From Candidatus Woesearchaeota archaeon (GTDB taxonomy: Archaea > Nanobdellota > Nanobdellia > Woesearchaeales > UBA11576): DNA of 64,000 nt. The stretch spans positions 1 through 64,000 of the forward strand of contig JABJCP010000035.1 of assembly GCA_018668595.1 (NCBI GenBank). The letters run 5' to 3'. Below the pieces are notes generated by a model. That model made no database searches. It had not been told where the DNA came from and saw only the letters and a program-made list of their open reading frames with translations. Of the stretch, positions 40,869 through 49,609 are shown one piece after another; position 1 is the first letter of the stretch, and each line of letters begins with the position of its first letter. The translations under genes were made by a program, and so were the position numbers.

Positions 40869-41867
40869 ATGACCAAAACTAAAATAATTGGAAATAAAAC
40901 AAAGAATTCAAGTCTCGACGATCTTGCTAGACAAACTGCTCTCGACGATAAAGATTTAATTAAAGATATTCTCAGTGGTAAAGAACCTATTCAAAAACAT
41001 ATTAAAAAACCAATACTTCCATCAGGTGCTAATAGGCTTAATTCAGGTGGTTGGCTTGTTTATGGTGCATATGAACTTGGAGAAGATGTTAATAATGTTA
41101 AAACTGTAACTTATCAAATTCGTGCAATTAATATTAAAACCAAACAAGACATATATATTGATACTTGTACTGATAGGGTTTGCGATCTTAAATGGATTCA
41201 TAAGTTTGGTTTAGTTGATTGTGGTGATTATAATTCTATTCATAAGGTCATTGATTTTGATGGACTTTTTTGTAGCGAAGAATTAAAAAAAAATGTAAGA
41301 GATATAAAATCCCTTGAGTGGATTCCTGATCTTGGTTTGTTTGGTTGTAGAGGGTCAAAAATCTATAAGTATTTAGATAAAAATTTGAACTCATGTCTCG
41401 ATGAAATTTATGGCCGAAGAGATGAGGGCAAGGAGATTAGAAGTATTAATTGGATCCAAGGAGAAGGTCTTTTTGATGTTGGTCTTTACTCTGGTGTTTT
41501 TAGATCTCTGGATAATAGTGCGCGAATAGCAAATAAAAAATTTGCAGCAGTAACACCTAACTCATTTGCAAGCGAGTATGTTCCGGGTGTTGGTTTATTT
41601 ATTGCAACAACTAATAACAAAATAATACATTTATTAGATTTGGATGTTTGGACGAGGGTAGATTTTGAGTATGGGAAATTTAATTATAATGTTAGGTGTT
41701 TAAATTGGGTTGAAAATTTTGGACTTTTAGCATCTAATGAAAATAAAATATATAGAGTACTTGACAAAAATAAAAAGCGCATTAATAGAGAAGAAGTTTT
41801 TTCATCTGATTATACCATCACTGCATTAGAATATATTCCCAACCTAAATATTTCAAAAAATGAATAG
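40869..41867 (+). CDS. array B paralog 16 (start refined to MTKTKIIGNK)
   Basis: SSLDDLARQTALDDKDLI tag; repeats VCDLKWIHKFGLVDCGDYNSIHKVID, IKSLEWIPDLGLFGCRGSKIYKYLD, IRSINWIQGEGLFDVGLYSGVFRSLD. Confidence 0.9.
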   Translation: MTKTKIIGNKTKNSSLDDLARQTALDDKDLIKDILSGKEPIQKHIKKPILPSGANRLNSGGWLVYGAYELGEDVNNVKTVTYQIRAINIKTKQDIYIDTCTDRVCDLKWIHKFGLVDCGDYNSIHKVIDFDGLFCSEELKKNVRDIKSLEWIPDLGLFGCRGSKIYKYLDKNLNSCLDEIYGRRDEGKEIRSINWIQGEGLFDVGLYSGVFRSLDNSARIANKKFAAVTPNSFASEYVPGVGLFIATTNNKIIHLLDLDVWTRVDFEYGKFNYNVRCLNWVENFGLLASNENKIYRVLDKNKKRINREEVFSSDYTITALEYIPNLNISKNE

Positions 41868-41885
41868 TTGATCAATAAAAACAAA

Positions 41886-42932
41886 ATGGCGAAATTAAAC
41901 ATTAAAATAAATCGCAAAAAAAATTCATTAGACGATTTAGCTAGACAAACTGCTGTTGACGACAAAGATTTAATTAATGATATTCTTAATCCTAAAAAGA
42001 AAAAGCATACAAAAACTAACAATCAAGAACTTAAAAAAATTATTAATTCAAATAATGCAGATTCAGATATCGATTCTCATCCGGGTTTTTTAATTTATTT
42101 ATCCCGATTTCAAAGAAGTCATTCGAGAGCTAGAAGATTAAATCCTCTTTGTGAATTAAATTATGTGGAATTAAAAAGTAGAAGACAGGGTAATTTGTTC
42201 AAGCAGGAAAGAGAATTGTCTAACTTTGTATTTATTCCTGATTATGGTTTAGTAGCAATAAAAAAACATAAAGAACTTGTTCGTTTAGCAGGAATAGATA
42301 ATTTAAAAGACTCAGCATCGCCAGAATTTGAAACAATTACAAATTCAACTGAGGGGTATACTGCATTAGAATATATTCCAAAAATAGGTCTTGTTGCTGC
42401 AAGAACAGATAATGTTCTTGAGATTTGTTTAGACAAAAATAAAAAACCCTGTTCAATAGAGACTACTGATTTTGCAGAATCTATTAATGAATTAAAGTGG
42501 GTTCCAAAAAATGGTTTGTATGCAATAACTGACAATGGACAATTTATTAATCACATTCGCGATGGGCATTTTGATTCTGTTGATGAATGTGTAAGTAGTC
42601 AAGAGATGAATCCATTTATTAACAGACAACATCATAAAGTACTCGAGTGGGTTCCTGATTATGGTTTGATTTGTGCTACAGAGCAGTATATTTTTAGAGT
42701 TGTTAATAGTTTGGGCAAACCTGATCACGAAATTCTTTTTAACTCTGCTGATCGAAACCTGAGTGCTCTTTGCCACACTACAAATCAGGGTATTTGCTTT
42801 GCAGGAACTGGTTTTTGTGAAATGCCTAGTGTAACTAATTCGCATCGTCTGAACATATTTCCTGCTGAAAGAAATGTTAAACAAATAATTTACTCATCAA
42901 AAAAAGATTTTGATTTAATAATAGGTAACTAA
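41886..42932 (+). CDS. array B paralog 17 (start refined to MAKLNIKINRKK)
   Basis: NSLDDLARQTAVDDKDLI tag; LEYIPKIGLVAARTDNVLEICLDKN, LEWVPDYGLICATEQYIFRVVN. Confidence 0.87.
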   Translation: MAKLNIKINRKKNSLDDLARQTAVDDKDLINDILNPKKKKHTKTNNQELKKIINSNNADSDIDSHPGFLIYLSRFQRSHSRARRLNPLCELNYVELKSRRQGNLFKQERELSNFVFIPDYGLVAIKKHKELVRLAGIDNLKDSASPEFETITNSTEGYTALEYIPKIGLVAARTDNVLEICLDKNKKPCSIETTDFAESINELKWVPKNGLYAITDNGQFINHIRDGHFDSVDECVSSQEMNPFINRQHHKVLEWVPDYGLICATEQYIFRVVNSLGKPDHEILFNSADRNLSALCHTTNQGICFAGTGFCEMPSVTNSHRLNIFPAERNVKQIIYSSKKDFDLIIGN

Positions 42933-42933
42933 A

Positions 42934-43260
42934 ATGCAAACAGATTCAGAATACAATCCATTAAAAGAATTTGGTAAAGTACTAGATTTTATCATAGATG
43001 AAGAAGTATTGGAGTCAGGTAGTAGAGTTAGTATTGCAAAAGTTAACGAACTAATGTTTGACTTAGCAATTGCAAAAGATTTTGGACTCGTCGGAACTGT
43101 GCAATATAATGAAGTTATAGATCAATTAATTCAAGCAAAGAGGATGTTAAAACAGAATTATTCAACTAGGCATAAAATAGCAGCAACACATATTAAGCGT
43201 GCTGAAAAATTAGCTAAGTATTATCATATTTATCAATCAACTACAGAGGGAGGGAATTAA
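42934..43260 (+). CDS. small helical protein, unknown, tightly coupled between array B and the TldD gene
   Basis: ORF starting immediately after the paralog 17 stop; MQTDSEYNPLKEFGKVLDFIIDEEVLESG... Confidence 0.75.
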   Translation: MQTDSEYNPLKEFGKVLDFIIDEEVLESGSRVSIAKVNELMFDLAIAKDFGLVGTVQYNEVIDQLIQAKRMLKQNYSTRHKIAATHIKRAEKLAKYYHIYQSTTEGGN

Positions 43261-43262
43261 TA

Positions 43263-44762
43263 ATGAATATCAAAGAGAATATTAAATCAGAAGAAGAATT
43301 AAAATGTTTAGCAGATAAACTCTTAAATGAAATTTCAAATACTGAAGAAATTATTATTTCAAGATTCGTAAATACTGTTTATGATAGTGTTAAGTTTGTC
43401 GAAGGAAAAAAATCAGTAAATGAGATTTGGATGTCTAATTTTAATAAAGAAAATATTAGTCGTTCTCTTTATACAGATATTAGTACTAATTCTTATTGTT
43501 TAAATTCATTTGAAGAAATAGTTGTAGCAAGAGATTTAGATCCTTCAAGATTTAATTTTGATTTTAAAATGGAGAGCCTTCCTAAATATGAAAAATCATT
43601 TTTTGATTCAGTTCCTGACAATATAGATTATTTTGATAGAGAATTTTTAGAATTTTCTAAATCCCATTTAGGTGCTGCTTGCTTAAGAGAAATGGCAGTT
43701 CAACAAAAGATAGTTGTTAATTCTGCAGGGGGAGTTTGCATTCAATCAATTCCATTTATGAAAGTTAGTTTTTTTAATGGTCTTCCTCCTCTTTATTCTA
43801 GTAGAGATGTAGTTGTTCGTTGTACAACTAATGATGATGTAAAAAATCTGCCTAAATTGATTAAGTATTTTGCAGATCCCACTCCTGATAGAAGAGTTTC
43901 TTCTAAAACTTCATTTGCAGAAGCATTTGAAGAGTTGTATACAATATCTAATTTAAAATATGCAACTTTAGAGGATGCAGGAATTCCAATTAAGGGTCTT
44001 TATGATGTTGTTGTACTTTCTGGTTTTTCTGCTCATGAAATTTTTGGTCATCATTTTGAAGAGCCTATTAATTTTCTGAACTCTTCTGATTCAGCTCCGT
44101 TTAAGAGAGATCAGATTATTGATAATAAAGATATTATTTTAACTGATGATCATATGAAAACAGTAGAGGGTTTTCAAGTACAAGGTTTTACTTATTTTGA
44201 TGCTTATGGTAGGCAGCGCCCAATAAGAACTCATATTAAGGACGGAGTTGTGCGAGATTTTTTAGGTAGTGAATATATTGATTCTGATAATATTAAAAAT
44301 TATTTAAACATGGCTCATAGCGAATTTAAGGGTAATGCTTCTCAATTTACTGATGGTGGCTTTCCTCAGCCGAGAATGAGCTGTACTGTTTTAAAAGGAA
44401 AATCAGAGGCTGTTGATTTAGAAGGAAAGATTTTAATTGTTCCTTCTGGTGGAGAAACCAGTCCAAAAAATCATACTTATGTTGTTAATTCTAATGAGTG
44501 TTATATTGTTAGAAATGGAGAACCTTTGAGAATTATGCCGCTGAATATGAGTGGAGGTATTAATCAGGCTTTTGCTAATATGGTTTTGCTTCCTGAATAT
44601 ACTTATTCTGTTGGTATGTGTTCGAAACCAGAACCTATTGGTTATAATTTTCCTGCTCAAGTTCCTGTTTCTCAATTTACAAAGAACCAATTGTGGCAGG
44701 GTCAGCAAATTCAACCAGCGTCTATATCTGATGTTCATAAGAAAATTTTGATTGAGAAATAA
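43263..44762 (+). CDS. tldD: TldD/PmbA-family metalloprotease
   Basis: HEIFGHHFE matches the TldD HExxxH signature; C-terminal GGINQAFANMVLLPEYTYSVGMCSKPEPIGYNFPAQVPVSQF. Confidence 0.82.
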   Translation: MNIKENIKSEEELKCLADKLLNEISNTEEIIISRFVNTVYDSVKFVEGKKSVNEIWMSNFNKENISRSLYTDISTNSYCLNSFEEIVVARDLDPSRFNFDFKMESLPKYEKSFFDSVPDNIDYFDREFLEFSKSHLGAACLREMAVQQKIVVNSAGGVCIQSIPFMKVSFFNGLPPLYSSRDVVVRCTTNDDVKNLPKLIKYFADPTPDRRVSSKTSFAEAFEELYTISNLKYATLEDAGIPIKGLYDVVVLSGFSAHEIFGHHFEEPINFLNSSDSAPFKRDQIIDNKDIILTDDHMKTVEGFQVQGFTYFDAYGRQRPIRTHIKDGVVRDFLGSEYIDSDNIKNYLNMAHSEFKGNASQFTDGGFPQPRMSCTVLKGKSEAVDLEGKILIVPSGGETSPKNHTYVVNSNECYIVRNGEPLRIMPLNMSGGINQAFANMVLLPEYTYSVGMCSKPEPIGYNFPAQVPVSQFTKNQLWQGQQIQPASISDVHKKILIEK

Positions 44763-44907
44763 TTTAGGAGGCAGTCATATTTTCTAAATTATCAATCTAT
44801 CCACAAAAACATTTATAAACTCCCTTATTTTTTTAGGTAGTGTGCTTATAATCGAGCATTTCAGGGGTGAATTATATCATAATTTACGATTATATAGGTG
44901 ATTTACT

Positions 44908-45297
44908 GTGTTAAGAAGAGCTAGTGATAATATAGTTATTAAATATAACAAAAAAACTGTTGTGGGTTTAGTAGAACCTATAACTGTCTTAGGTCCAAAA
45001 GGAAAAAAGAAAGAAGTTATGGCAAGAATTGATACTGGTGCTACTAAGAGTAGTGTGGATTTTCAGTTGGCAGCAGATCTTGAACTTGGGCCGATCTTAA
45101 AAACTAAACTTGTGAGAAGTGCTTCAGGCACGGGACTTAGACCTGTTGTTAGTGCTAGAATTATTTTAGCTGACAAAGAAATCAAAACAGAGTTTACTTT
45201 AGCAGATCGTAGTAATATGAAGTACAGAGTTTTAATTGGTCAGAATATTTTGAGTCAAGGTTTCCTTATCGATCCTGTAAAAGAATCAGATAGATAA
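44908..45297 (+). CDS. RimK-associated retropepsin-like/'ATP-dependent zinc protease' family protein (GTG start)
   Basis: VGLVEPITVLGPKGKKKEVMARIDTGATKSSVDFQLA; SD AGGTGAT before GTG; followed by a RimK-like gene. Confidence 0.82.
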   Translation: MLRRASDNIVIKYNKKTVVGLVEPITVLGPKGKKKEVMARIDTGATKSSVDFQLAADLELGPILKTKLVRSASGTGLRPVVSARIILADKEIKTEFTLADRSNMKYRVLIGQNILSQGFLIDPVKESDR

Positions 45298-45326
45298 ATC
45301 CAAATTTATAGTGCATAATTGAGGTT

Positions 45327-46454
45327 ATGAAATTTATGAAAGCAGCATTAATAAGCTTAGGAAGTAAGAGCAGTCAGTGGACGGCAGAAGCTATGCGTAA
45401 ATATTTTAGTGATGTTGATGAAATTGATTTGAGAGAACTTGAAGTTAATCTTGGTGGTAAGCATGCAGAAATTCTTTGCGCAGGTAAACCTTTTGATTTG
45501 TATGATTGTATTTATTTGAAAGGATCTTTTAAGTATGTTCAGATTATTAGTTCTATTGCTTCTGTTTTGAAGGGTAAATGTTACATGCCTATTGATGCAT
45601 CAGCTTTTACTGTGGGTCATGATAAACTTGCAACTCATTTAATTATGCAGGAGCATAAAATTCCTATGCCTCCAACATATATTAGTTCTAATCCTGCTGC
45701 GGCAAAAAACATTCTTGAAAAAATTAATTATCCTATTGTTATGAAATTTCCTCAAGGTACTCAAGGCAAGGGAGTGATGTTTGCAGATTCTTTTAGTAGT
45801 GCAAGTTCTATGCTTGATGCTTTATCTGCTCTTAACCAGCCAGTTATTATTCAGCAATTTGTTGATACTAGTGGAGAAGATATTCGTGCTATTGTCGTCG
45901 GTAATAAAGTAGTTGCATCCATGATGCGCAAAGCAATTGAGGGAGAAAAACGCGCAAATATTCATGCAGGTGGTATTGGTTGCGCATGTACTATTGATGC
46001 TCATACTAAAAAAATAGCTATTCAAACAGCAGAAGCAATTGGTGCAGAAATTTGTGCTGTTGATATTTTAGAAAGTGTAAAAGGTCCTGTTGTAATTGAA
46101 GCAAATTTAAGTCCTGGTCTACAAGGAATTACTGAGGCGACAAAAGTTAATGTTGCAGATAAGATTGCCAAGTATCTTTATGATCAATCAAAGAAATTCC
46201 GAGATGGAACAATTAGTGTTGAAACAAATAAGATAATGGATGATTTAGGACTAGAAAAAAATGATCTTAGCACTAAAAAAATCATTACTAATCTTAATTT
46301 TAAATTAAATAGAATTATTTTGCCAGAGCTAATAACAAAAATTACTAAGTTCGACGATAGGATGGATGTTGAGATTAGTGCAGATAAACATTCTTTGATA
46401 ATTACTAAGGCGCAGAGTTTACCTAGTGAGAAGGGCAATAGTAAGAAGAAGTGA
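45327..46454 (+). CDS. rimK: RimK-like ATP-grasp ligase
   Basis: ATP-grasp pattern DKLATHLIMQEHKIPMPPTYI...YPIVMKFPQGTQGKGVMFADS...GPVVIEANLSPGLQGITEAT. Confidence 0.85.
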   Translation: MKFMKAALISLGSKSSQWTAEAMRKYFSDVDEIDLRELEVNLGGKHAEILCAGKPFDLYDCIYLKGSFKYVQIISSIASVLKGKCYMPIDASAFTVGHDKLATHLIMQEHKIPMPPTYISSNPAAAKNILEKINYPIVMKFPQGTQGKGVMFADSFSSASSMLDALSALNQPVIIQQFVDTSGEDIRAIVVGNKVVASMMRKAIEGEKRANIHAGGIGCACTIDAHTKKIAIQTAEAIGAEICAVDILESVKGPVVIEANLSPGLQGITEATKVNVADKIAKYLYDQSKKFRDGTISVETNKIMDDLGLEKNDLSTKKIITNLNFKLNRIILPELITKITKFDDRMDVEISADKHSLIITKAQSLPSEKGNSKKK

Positions 46455-46504
46455 TTTGTTTATATTTATTTTATTTGAACTCTCTATTTGGCATATACAA
46501 TAAA

Positions 46505-46513
46505 TTTATATAA
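46505..46513 (+). promoter_or_regulatory. TATA box tttatataa for guaA
   Basis: about 26 nt upstream of ATG 46535, consistent with a leaderless archaeal transcript. Confidence 0.5.
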
Positions 46514-46534
46514 TTCATATCAGATTTCTTAAAC

Positions 46535-48457
46535 ATGGTAACAAAAGATTCTAATACAAACTTTGAAAAACTTGAAAAACTAGCAATTCTCGATGCTGGC
46601 GCTCAGTATGGCAAGGTTATTGATCGTAGAGTAAGAGAATTAAATGTCGAAACTGATTTTCTTTCTCTTGACGTTGATTTAGAAACAATAAAACAGTATA
46701 AAGGAATTATTATTTCTGGCGGTCCTGAAAGTGTGTATAGTCCAAACGCGCCTAGTTACAATCGTAAACTTTTTTTTAGTAAAGTTCCTATTCTTGGTAT
46801 TTGTTATGGTATGCAGTTAATGAATTATGCCCGAGGAGGAACTGTTGAAAAAAAAGAGAGAAGAGAGGATTGCGAGACAATTATTGGGGTGTGGAATAAA
46901 TCAATTTTATTCAAAAATCTCGAAGGAGAACAACAAGTTCTTATGAGTCACGGTGATAGCATTGCAAAACTTGCTAAGGGTTTTGAACAAATAGCATTTT
47001 CAAATAATATTGTTGCAGGAATTGAAAACACTGAAAAAAATCTTTATGGTGTTCAGTTTCATCCAGAGGTTGACTTAACTACTAATGGGAAAACTATTCT
47101 AAAAAACTTTTTATTTGACATATGCAAATTTAAAGGATCTTATTCAATGGAAAATCGGGTGCAAACCACAATTGATCAAATCAAAACCACTGTCGCAGAC
47201 AAAAATGTTTTGGTTCTTGTTAGTGGAGGTGTTGATAGTACTGTTACTGCTGCACTTTTAACAAAGTCTCTTGATCCAAATCAGATTTATGCGATTCATA
47301 TTGATAATGGTTTTATGCGTAAAGATGAAAGTAAAAAAGTAGAGCAAGCACTGAAAAGTTTAGGTCTTAAAAATTTGGTTGTTGTCGACGCTAAAAATGA
47401 ATTTTATAATGGCAAAACAGTAGACAATGAACTCGAAATTGGTCCATTGAACCAAATTATTGAGCCTGAACAAAAACGTAAAATTATTGGTGATGTTTTT
47501 ATGCATGTTGCAGATCAAGCAATGAAATCATTTAATCTAGATCTCGATGATACTTTTATTGCTCAAGGAACTCTTCGTCCTGATTTAATCGAGAGTGCTT
47601 CTTTGATTGCAAGCGATAAAGCCTCAGTAATAAAAACTCATCATAATGATACAGAACTTGTAAGAAAAAAAAGAAAAAAAGGTTTGGTTATTGAAACTAA
47701 TAAAGATTGGCATAAAGATGAAGTTAGAAAAGTTGGCGAGATGCTTGATCTTCCAAAAGAATTGATTTGGCGTCATCCTTTTCCTGGTCCTGGTCTTGCA
47801 GTTAGAATTATTTGTGCAGATGAGCCAAATCTCGACGAAGATGGGTATGGTGTTCAATCACATCTCGATTATTTAGCAGGAACTTATGATTTCAAAGGTG
47901 CAATTCTTCCGTTCAAAACTGTTGGTGTTCAGGGTGATGATCGTAGTTATCGTTATGTTGCTGCACTTAGTTCTGAAAATAATCCTGATTGGGTTAAAGC
48001 AAAACAGGCAGCTAATGAAATTCCTAAAGTTATTCATGAAATTAATCGTGTTGTTTATTTATTTGGTGATCCTGTTGAAGACGCAGTCCAGAATGTTACA
48101 AAAACTAATTTAACTCCAGATATTATTAATTTATTGCAAGAAGCAGATAGTATTGTAACAGAGAATCTTTTCAAATACGATATTTACAAATCTTTTGCTC
48201 AAGTTCCTGTTGTTTTGTTTCCTGTTGATTTTGATAATAATAATAATAATATTAATAAAAATCCAAAAAAACATTCTATTACAATTCGTACTTTTAGAAC
48301 TAATGATTTTATGACTGGCATGCCTGCAATTCCTGGTAAAGATTTTCCAGAACATATTTTAGAAAAAATAGTTGATCAAATTCTATCATTAAATAAAGTA
48401 AGTAGAGTTGTTTATGATCTCACATCCAAGCCTCCTGGGACTGTGGAATGGGAATAA
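46535..48457 (+). CDS. guaA: GMP synthase (glutamine-hydrolysing), fused GATase + ATP-PPase
   Basis: GATase GICYGMQLMNYARGG; PP-loop LVLVSGGVDSTV; ELIWRHPFPGPGLAVRI; C-terminal SKPPGTVEWE. Confidence 0.96.
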   Translation: MVTKDSNTNFEKLEKLAILDAGAQYGKVIDRRVRELNVETDFLSLDVDLETIKQYKGIIISGGPESVYSPNAPSYNRKLFFSKVPILGICYGMQLMNYARGGTVEKKERREDCETIIGVWNKSILFKNLEGEQQVLMSHGDSIAKLAKGFEQIAFSNNIVAGIENTEKNLYGVQFHPEVDLTTNGKTILKNFLFDICKFKGSYSMENRVQTTIDQIKTTVADKNVLVLVSGGVDSTVTAALLTKSLDPNQIYAIHIDNGFMRKDESKKVEQALKSLGLKNLVVVDAKNEFYNGKTVDNELEIGPLNQIIEPEQKRKIIGDVFMHVADQAMKSFNLDLDDTFIAQGTLRPDLIESASLIASDKASVIKTHHNDTELVRKKRKKGLVIETNKDWHKDEVRKVGEMLDLPKELIWRHPFPGPGLAVRIICADEPNLDEDGYGVQSHLDYLAGTYDFKGAILPFKTVGVQGDDRSYRYVAALSSENNPDWVKAKQAANEIPKVIHEINRVVYLFGDPVEDAVQNVTKTNLTPDIINLLQEADSIVTENLFKYDIYKSFAQVPVVLFPVDFDNNNNNINKNPKKHSITIRTFRTNDFMTGMPAIPGKDFPEHILEKIVDQILSLNKVSRVVYDLTSKPPGTVEWE

Positions 48458-48462
48458 ATTTC

Positions 48463-48497
48463 TTGAAAATCTTTCAATCTCGTCGGAGGATTTTCAA
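48463..48497. terminator. perfect 9-bp inverted repeat downstream of guaA (possible terminator or 3' end hairpin)
   Basis: TTGAAAATC-n17-GATTTTCAA. Confidence 0.45.
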
Positions 48498-48562
48498 TAA
48501 TTCTCCACTGGACACTGGACATGCATGTGTGAAACTTATAACTTAGTTTAGTCTTTCACTAA

Positions 48563-48994
48563 TTGATGAAAAAAAGAAAATATTTAATTGATACTTGTAT
48601 TTGGAGAGATTTTTATGAAAATCGATTTAGTAAATCGAATAAACCTATAGGAAAATATGCTTCTGACTTATTTATGAAAATTTTAAAAAACAATGATGGA
48701 ATTTTATTTTCAATATCTTTAATTTGGGAACTTAAAAAGGATTATGTTGAAGAAGAAATAAACAATATGTTGAATTTTTTATTTATGAATAATATATTAA
48801 TAAGATTAGATATAACTAATGAAGAATATAAAGAAGCAAGGAAAATTTCTGATAAAAAAAACATACCTTTTGTTGATTGTTTAAATGCTATACACGCAAG
48901 AAATCATAAAGCGATCATGATATCTAGAGATGTGCATTTTATTAAGGATCTTTCCCATGTTGTAAAAACAGTAAAGCCCGAAAATATTAATTAA
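48563..48994 (+). CDS. PIN-domain ribonuclease (VapC-like toxin candidate)
   Basis: KKRKYLIDTCIWRDFYENR N-terminal Asp motif; NIPFVDCLNAIHARNHKAIMISRDVHF. Confidence 0.82.
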   Translation: MMKKRKYLIDTCIWRDFYENRFSKSNKPIGKYASDLFMKILKNNDGILFSISLIWELKKDYVEEEINNMLNFLFMNNILIRLDITNEEYKEARKISDKKNIPFVDCLNAIHARNHKAIMISRDVHFIKDLSHVVKTVKPENIN

Positions 48995-49253
48995 ATTTTT
49001 TTTCTAGGTGTTCTATTAACTCTTTACTTACTATTTCTTTTGTTCTTTTATTATCTTCATAACTGGTTTTGTTCTTAGCCTTCCCTCTATATTTCATAAA
49101 TTCATTTATCAATTCTTCACGATTTAATTCTGTTAATTTATCTCGTACTGCTTCTCTAATAAATTCAGTTCTAGAATTAAAATTATTTTCAATTATGCTT
49201 TTATCTATTTTTTCAAGTATGTTTTCTTGGAATTTTACTGTTACAACGTGCAT
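48987..49253 (-). CDS. ribbon-helix-helix protein (antitoxin candidate), convergent with the PIN gene
   Basis: MHVVTVKFQENILEKIDKSIIENNFNSRTEFIREAVRDKL is RHH-like; start refined from 49307. Confidence 0.78.
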   Translation of the reverse strand: MHVVTVKFQENILEKIDKSIIENNFNSRTEFIREAVRDKLTELNREELINEFMKYRGKAKNKTSYEDNKRTKEIVSKELIEHLEKKFN

Positions 49254-49348
49254 AGTATTCCATTGTAATACGAAGTAATATTTAAACTTTTCGCTAAACC
49301 TGCTCAACCCAACTCTTAACTACTCAATAATAGCAAAATCACCGAAAC

Positions 49349-49358
49349 CTTTATATAT
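49349..49358 (+). promoter_or_regulatory. BRE/TATA-like element (ccgaaacc-tttatatata) far upstream of the 49610 ATPase
   Basis: implies a 5' leader of roughly 230 nt. Confidence 0.5.
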
Positions 49359-49404
49359 ACTATACTCTATATTATCTAATATTAAGCCAGTTTTGGCATG
49401 ATTC

Positions 49405-49606
49405 GGGCGGGAATTTGAGTTTATACCAGTACTATTTTTGTGAGTGCTACATTTGAAATAATCTCATATTTAATTTTTATAGCCAAAAAAAGGGTGTATC
49501 CGGGCGGGGTAAGATGTAAACTTATAGAGTAATCAGTGTATTTTTTGCACACTACATCTAATTATTACCTTTGTTCTTATTCAAACAAAACTTTTCGGAG
49601 GGCGAG
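49405..49606 (+). promoter_or_regulatory. leader with three G-rich motifs at about 97-nt spacing
   Basis: GGGCGGG at 49405, GGGCGGGG at 49502, GAGGGCGAG at 49598. Confidence 0.5.
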
Positions 49607-49609
49607 TAA

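Noticed and set aside
37296-42022. Recurring minus ORFs containing SLSSTAVCLARSS (37296-37691, 38686-38871, 39751-40005, 41810-42022)
   Set aside because: These look like a conserved family but are just the reverse complement of the conserved array B tag (SLDDLARQTAVDDKDLI).
42242-42884. Two overlapping minus ORFs opposite array B paralog 17
   Set aside because: Antisense to a gene with clear tag and propeller repeats; no independent coding evidence.
22010-42932. Idea that array B/C N-terminal tags are RiPP leader peptides (TldD and an ATP-grasp gene are nearby)
   Set aside because: The 'cores' would be 300+ residue folded proteins, the tags are helical or basic without a cleavage motif, and the ATP-grasp is paired with its usual RimK-associated protease in a separate unit.
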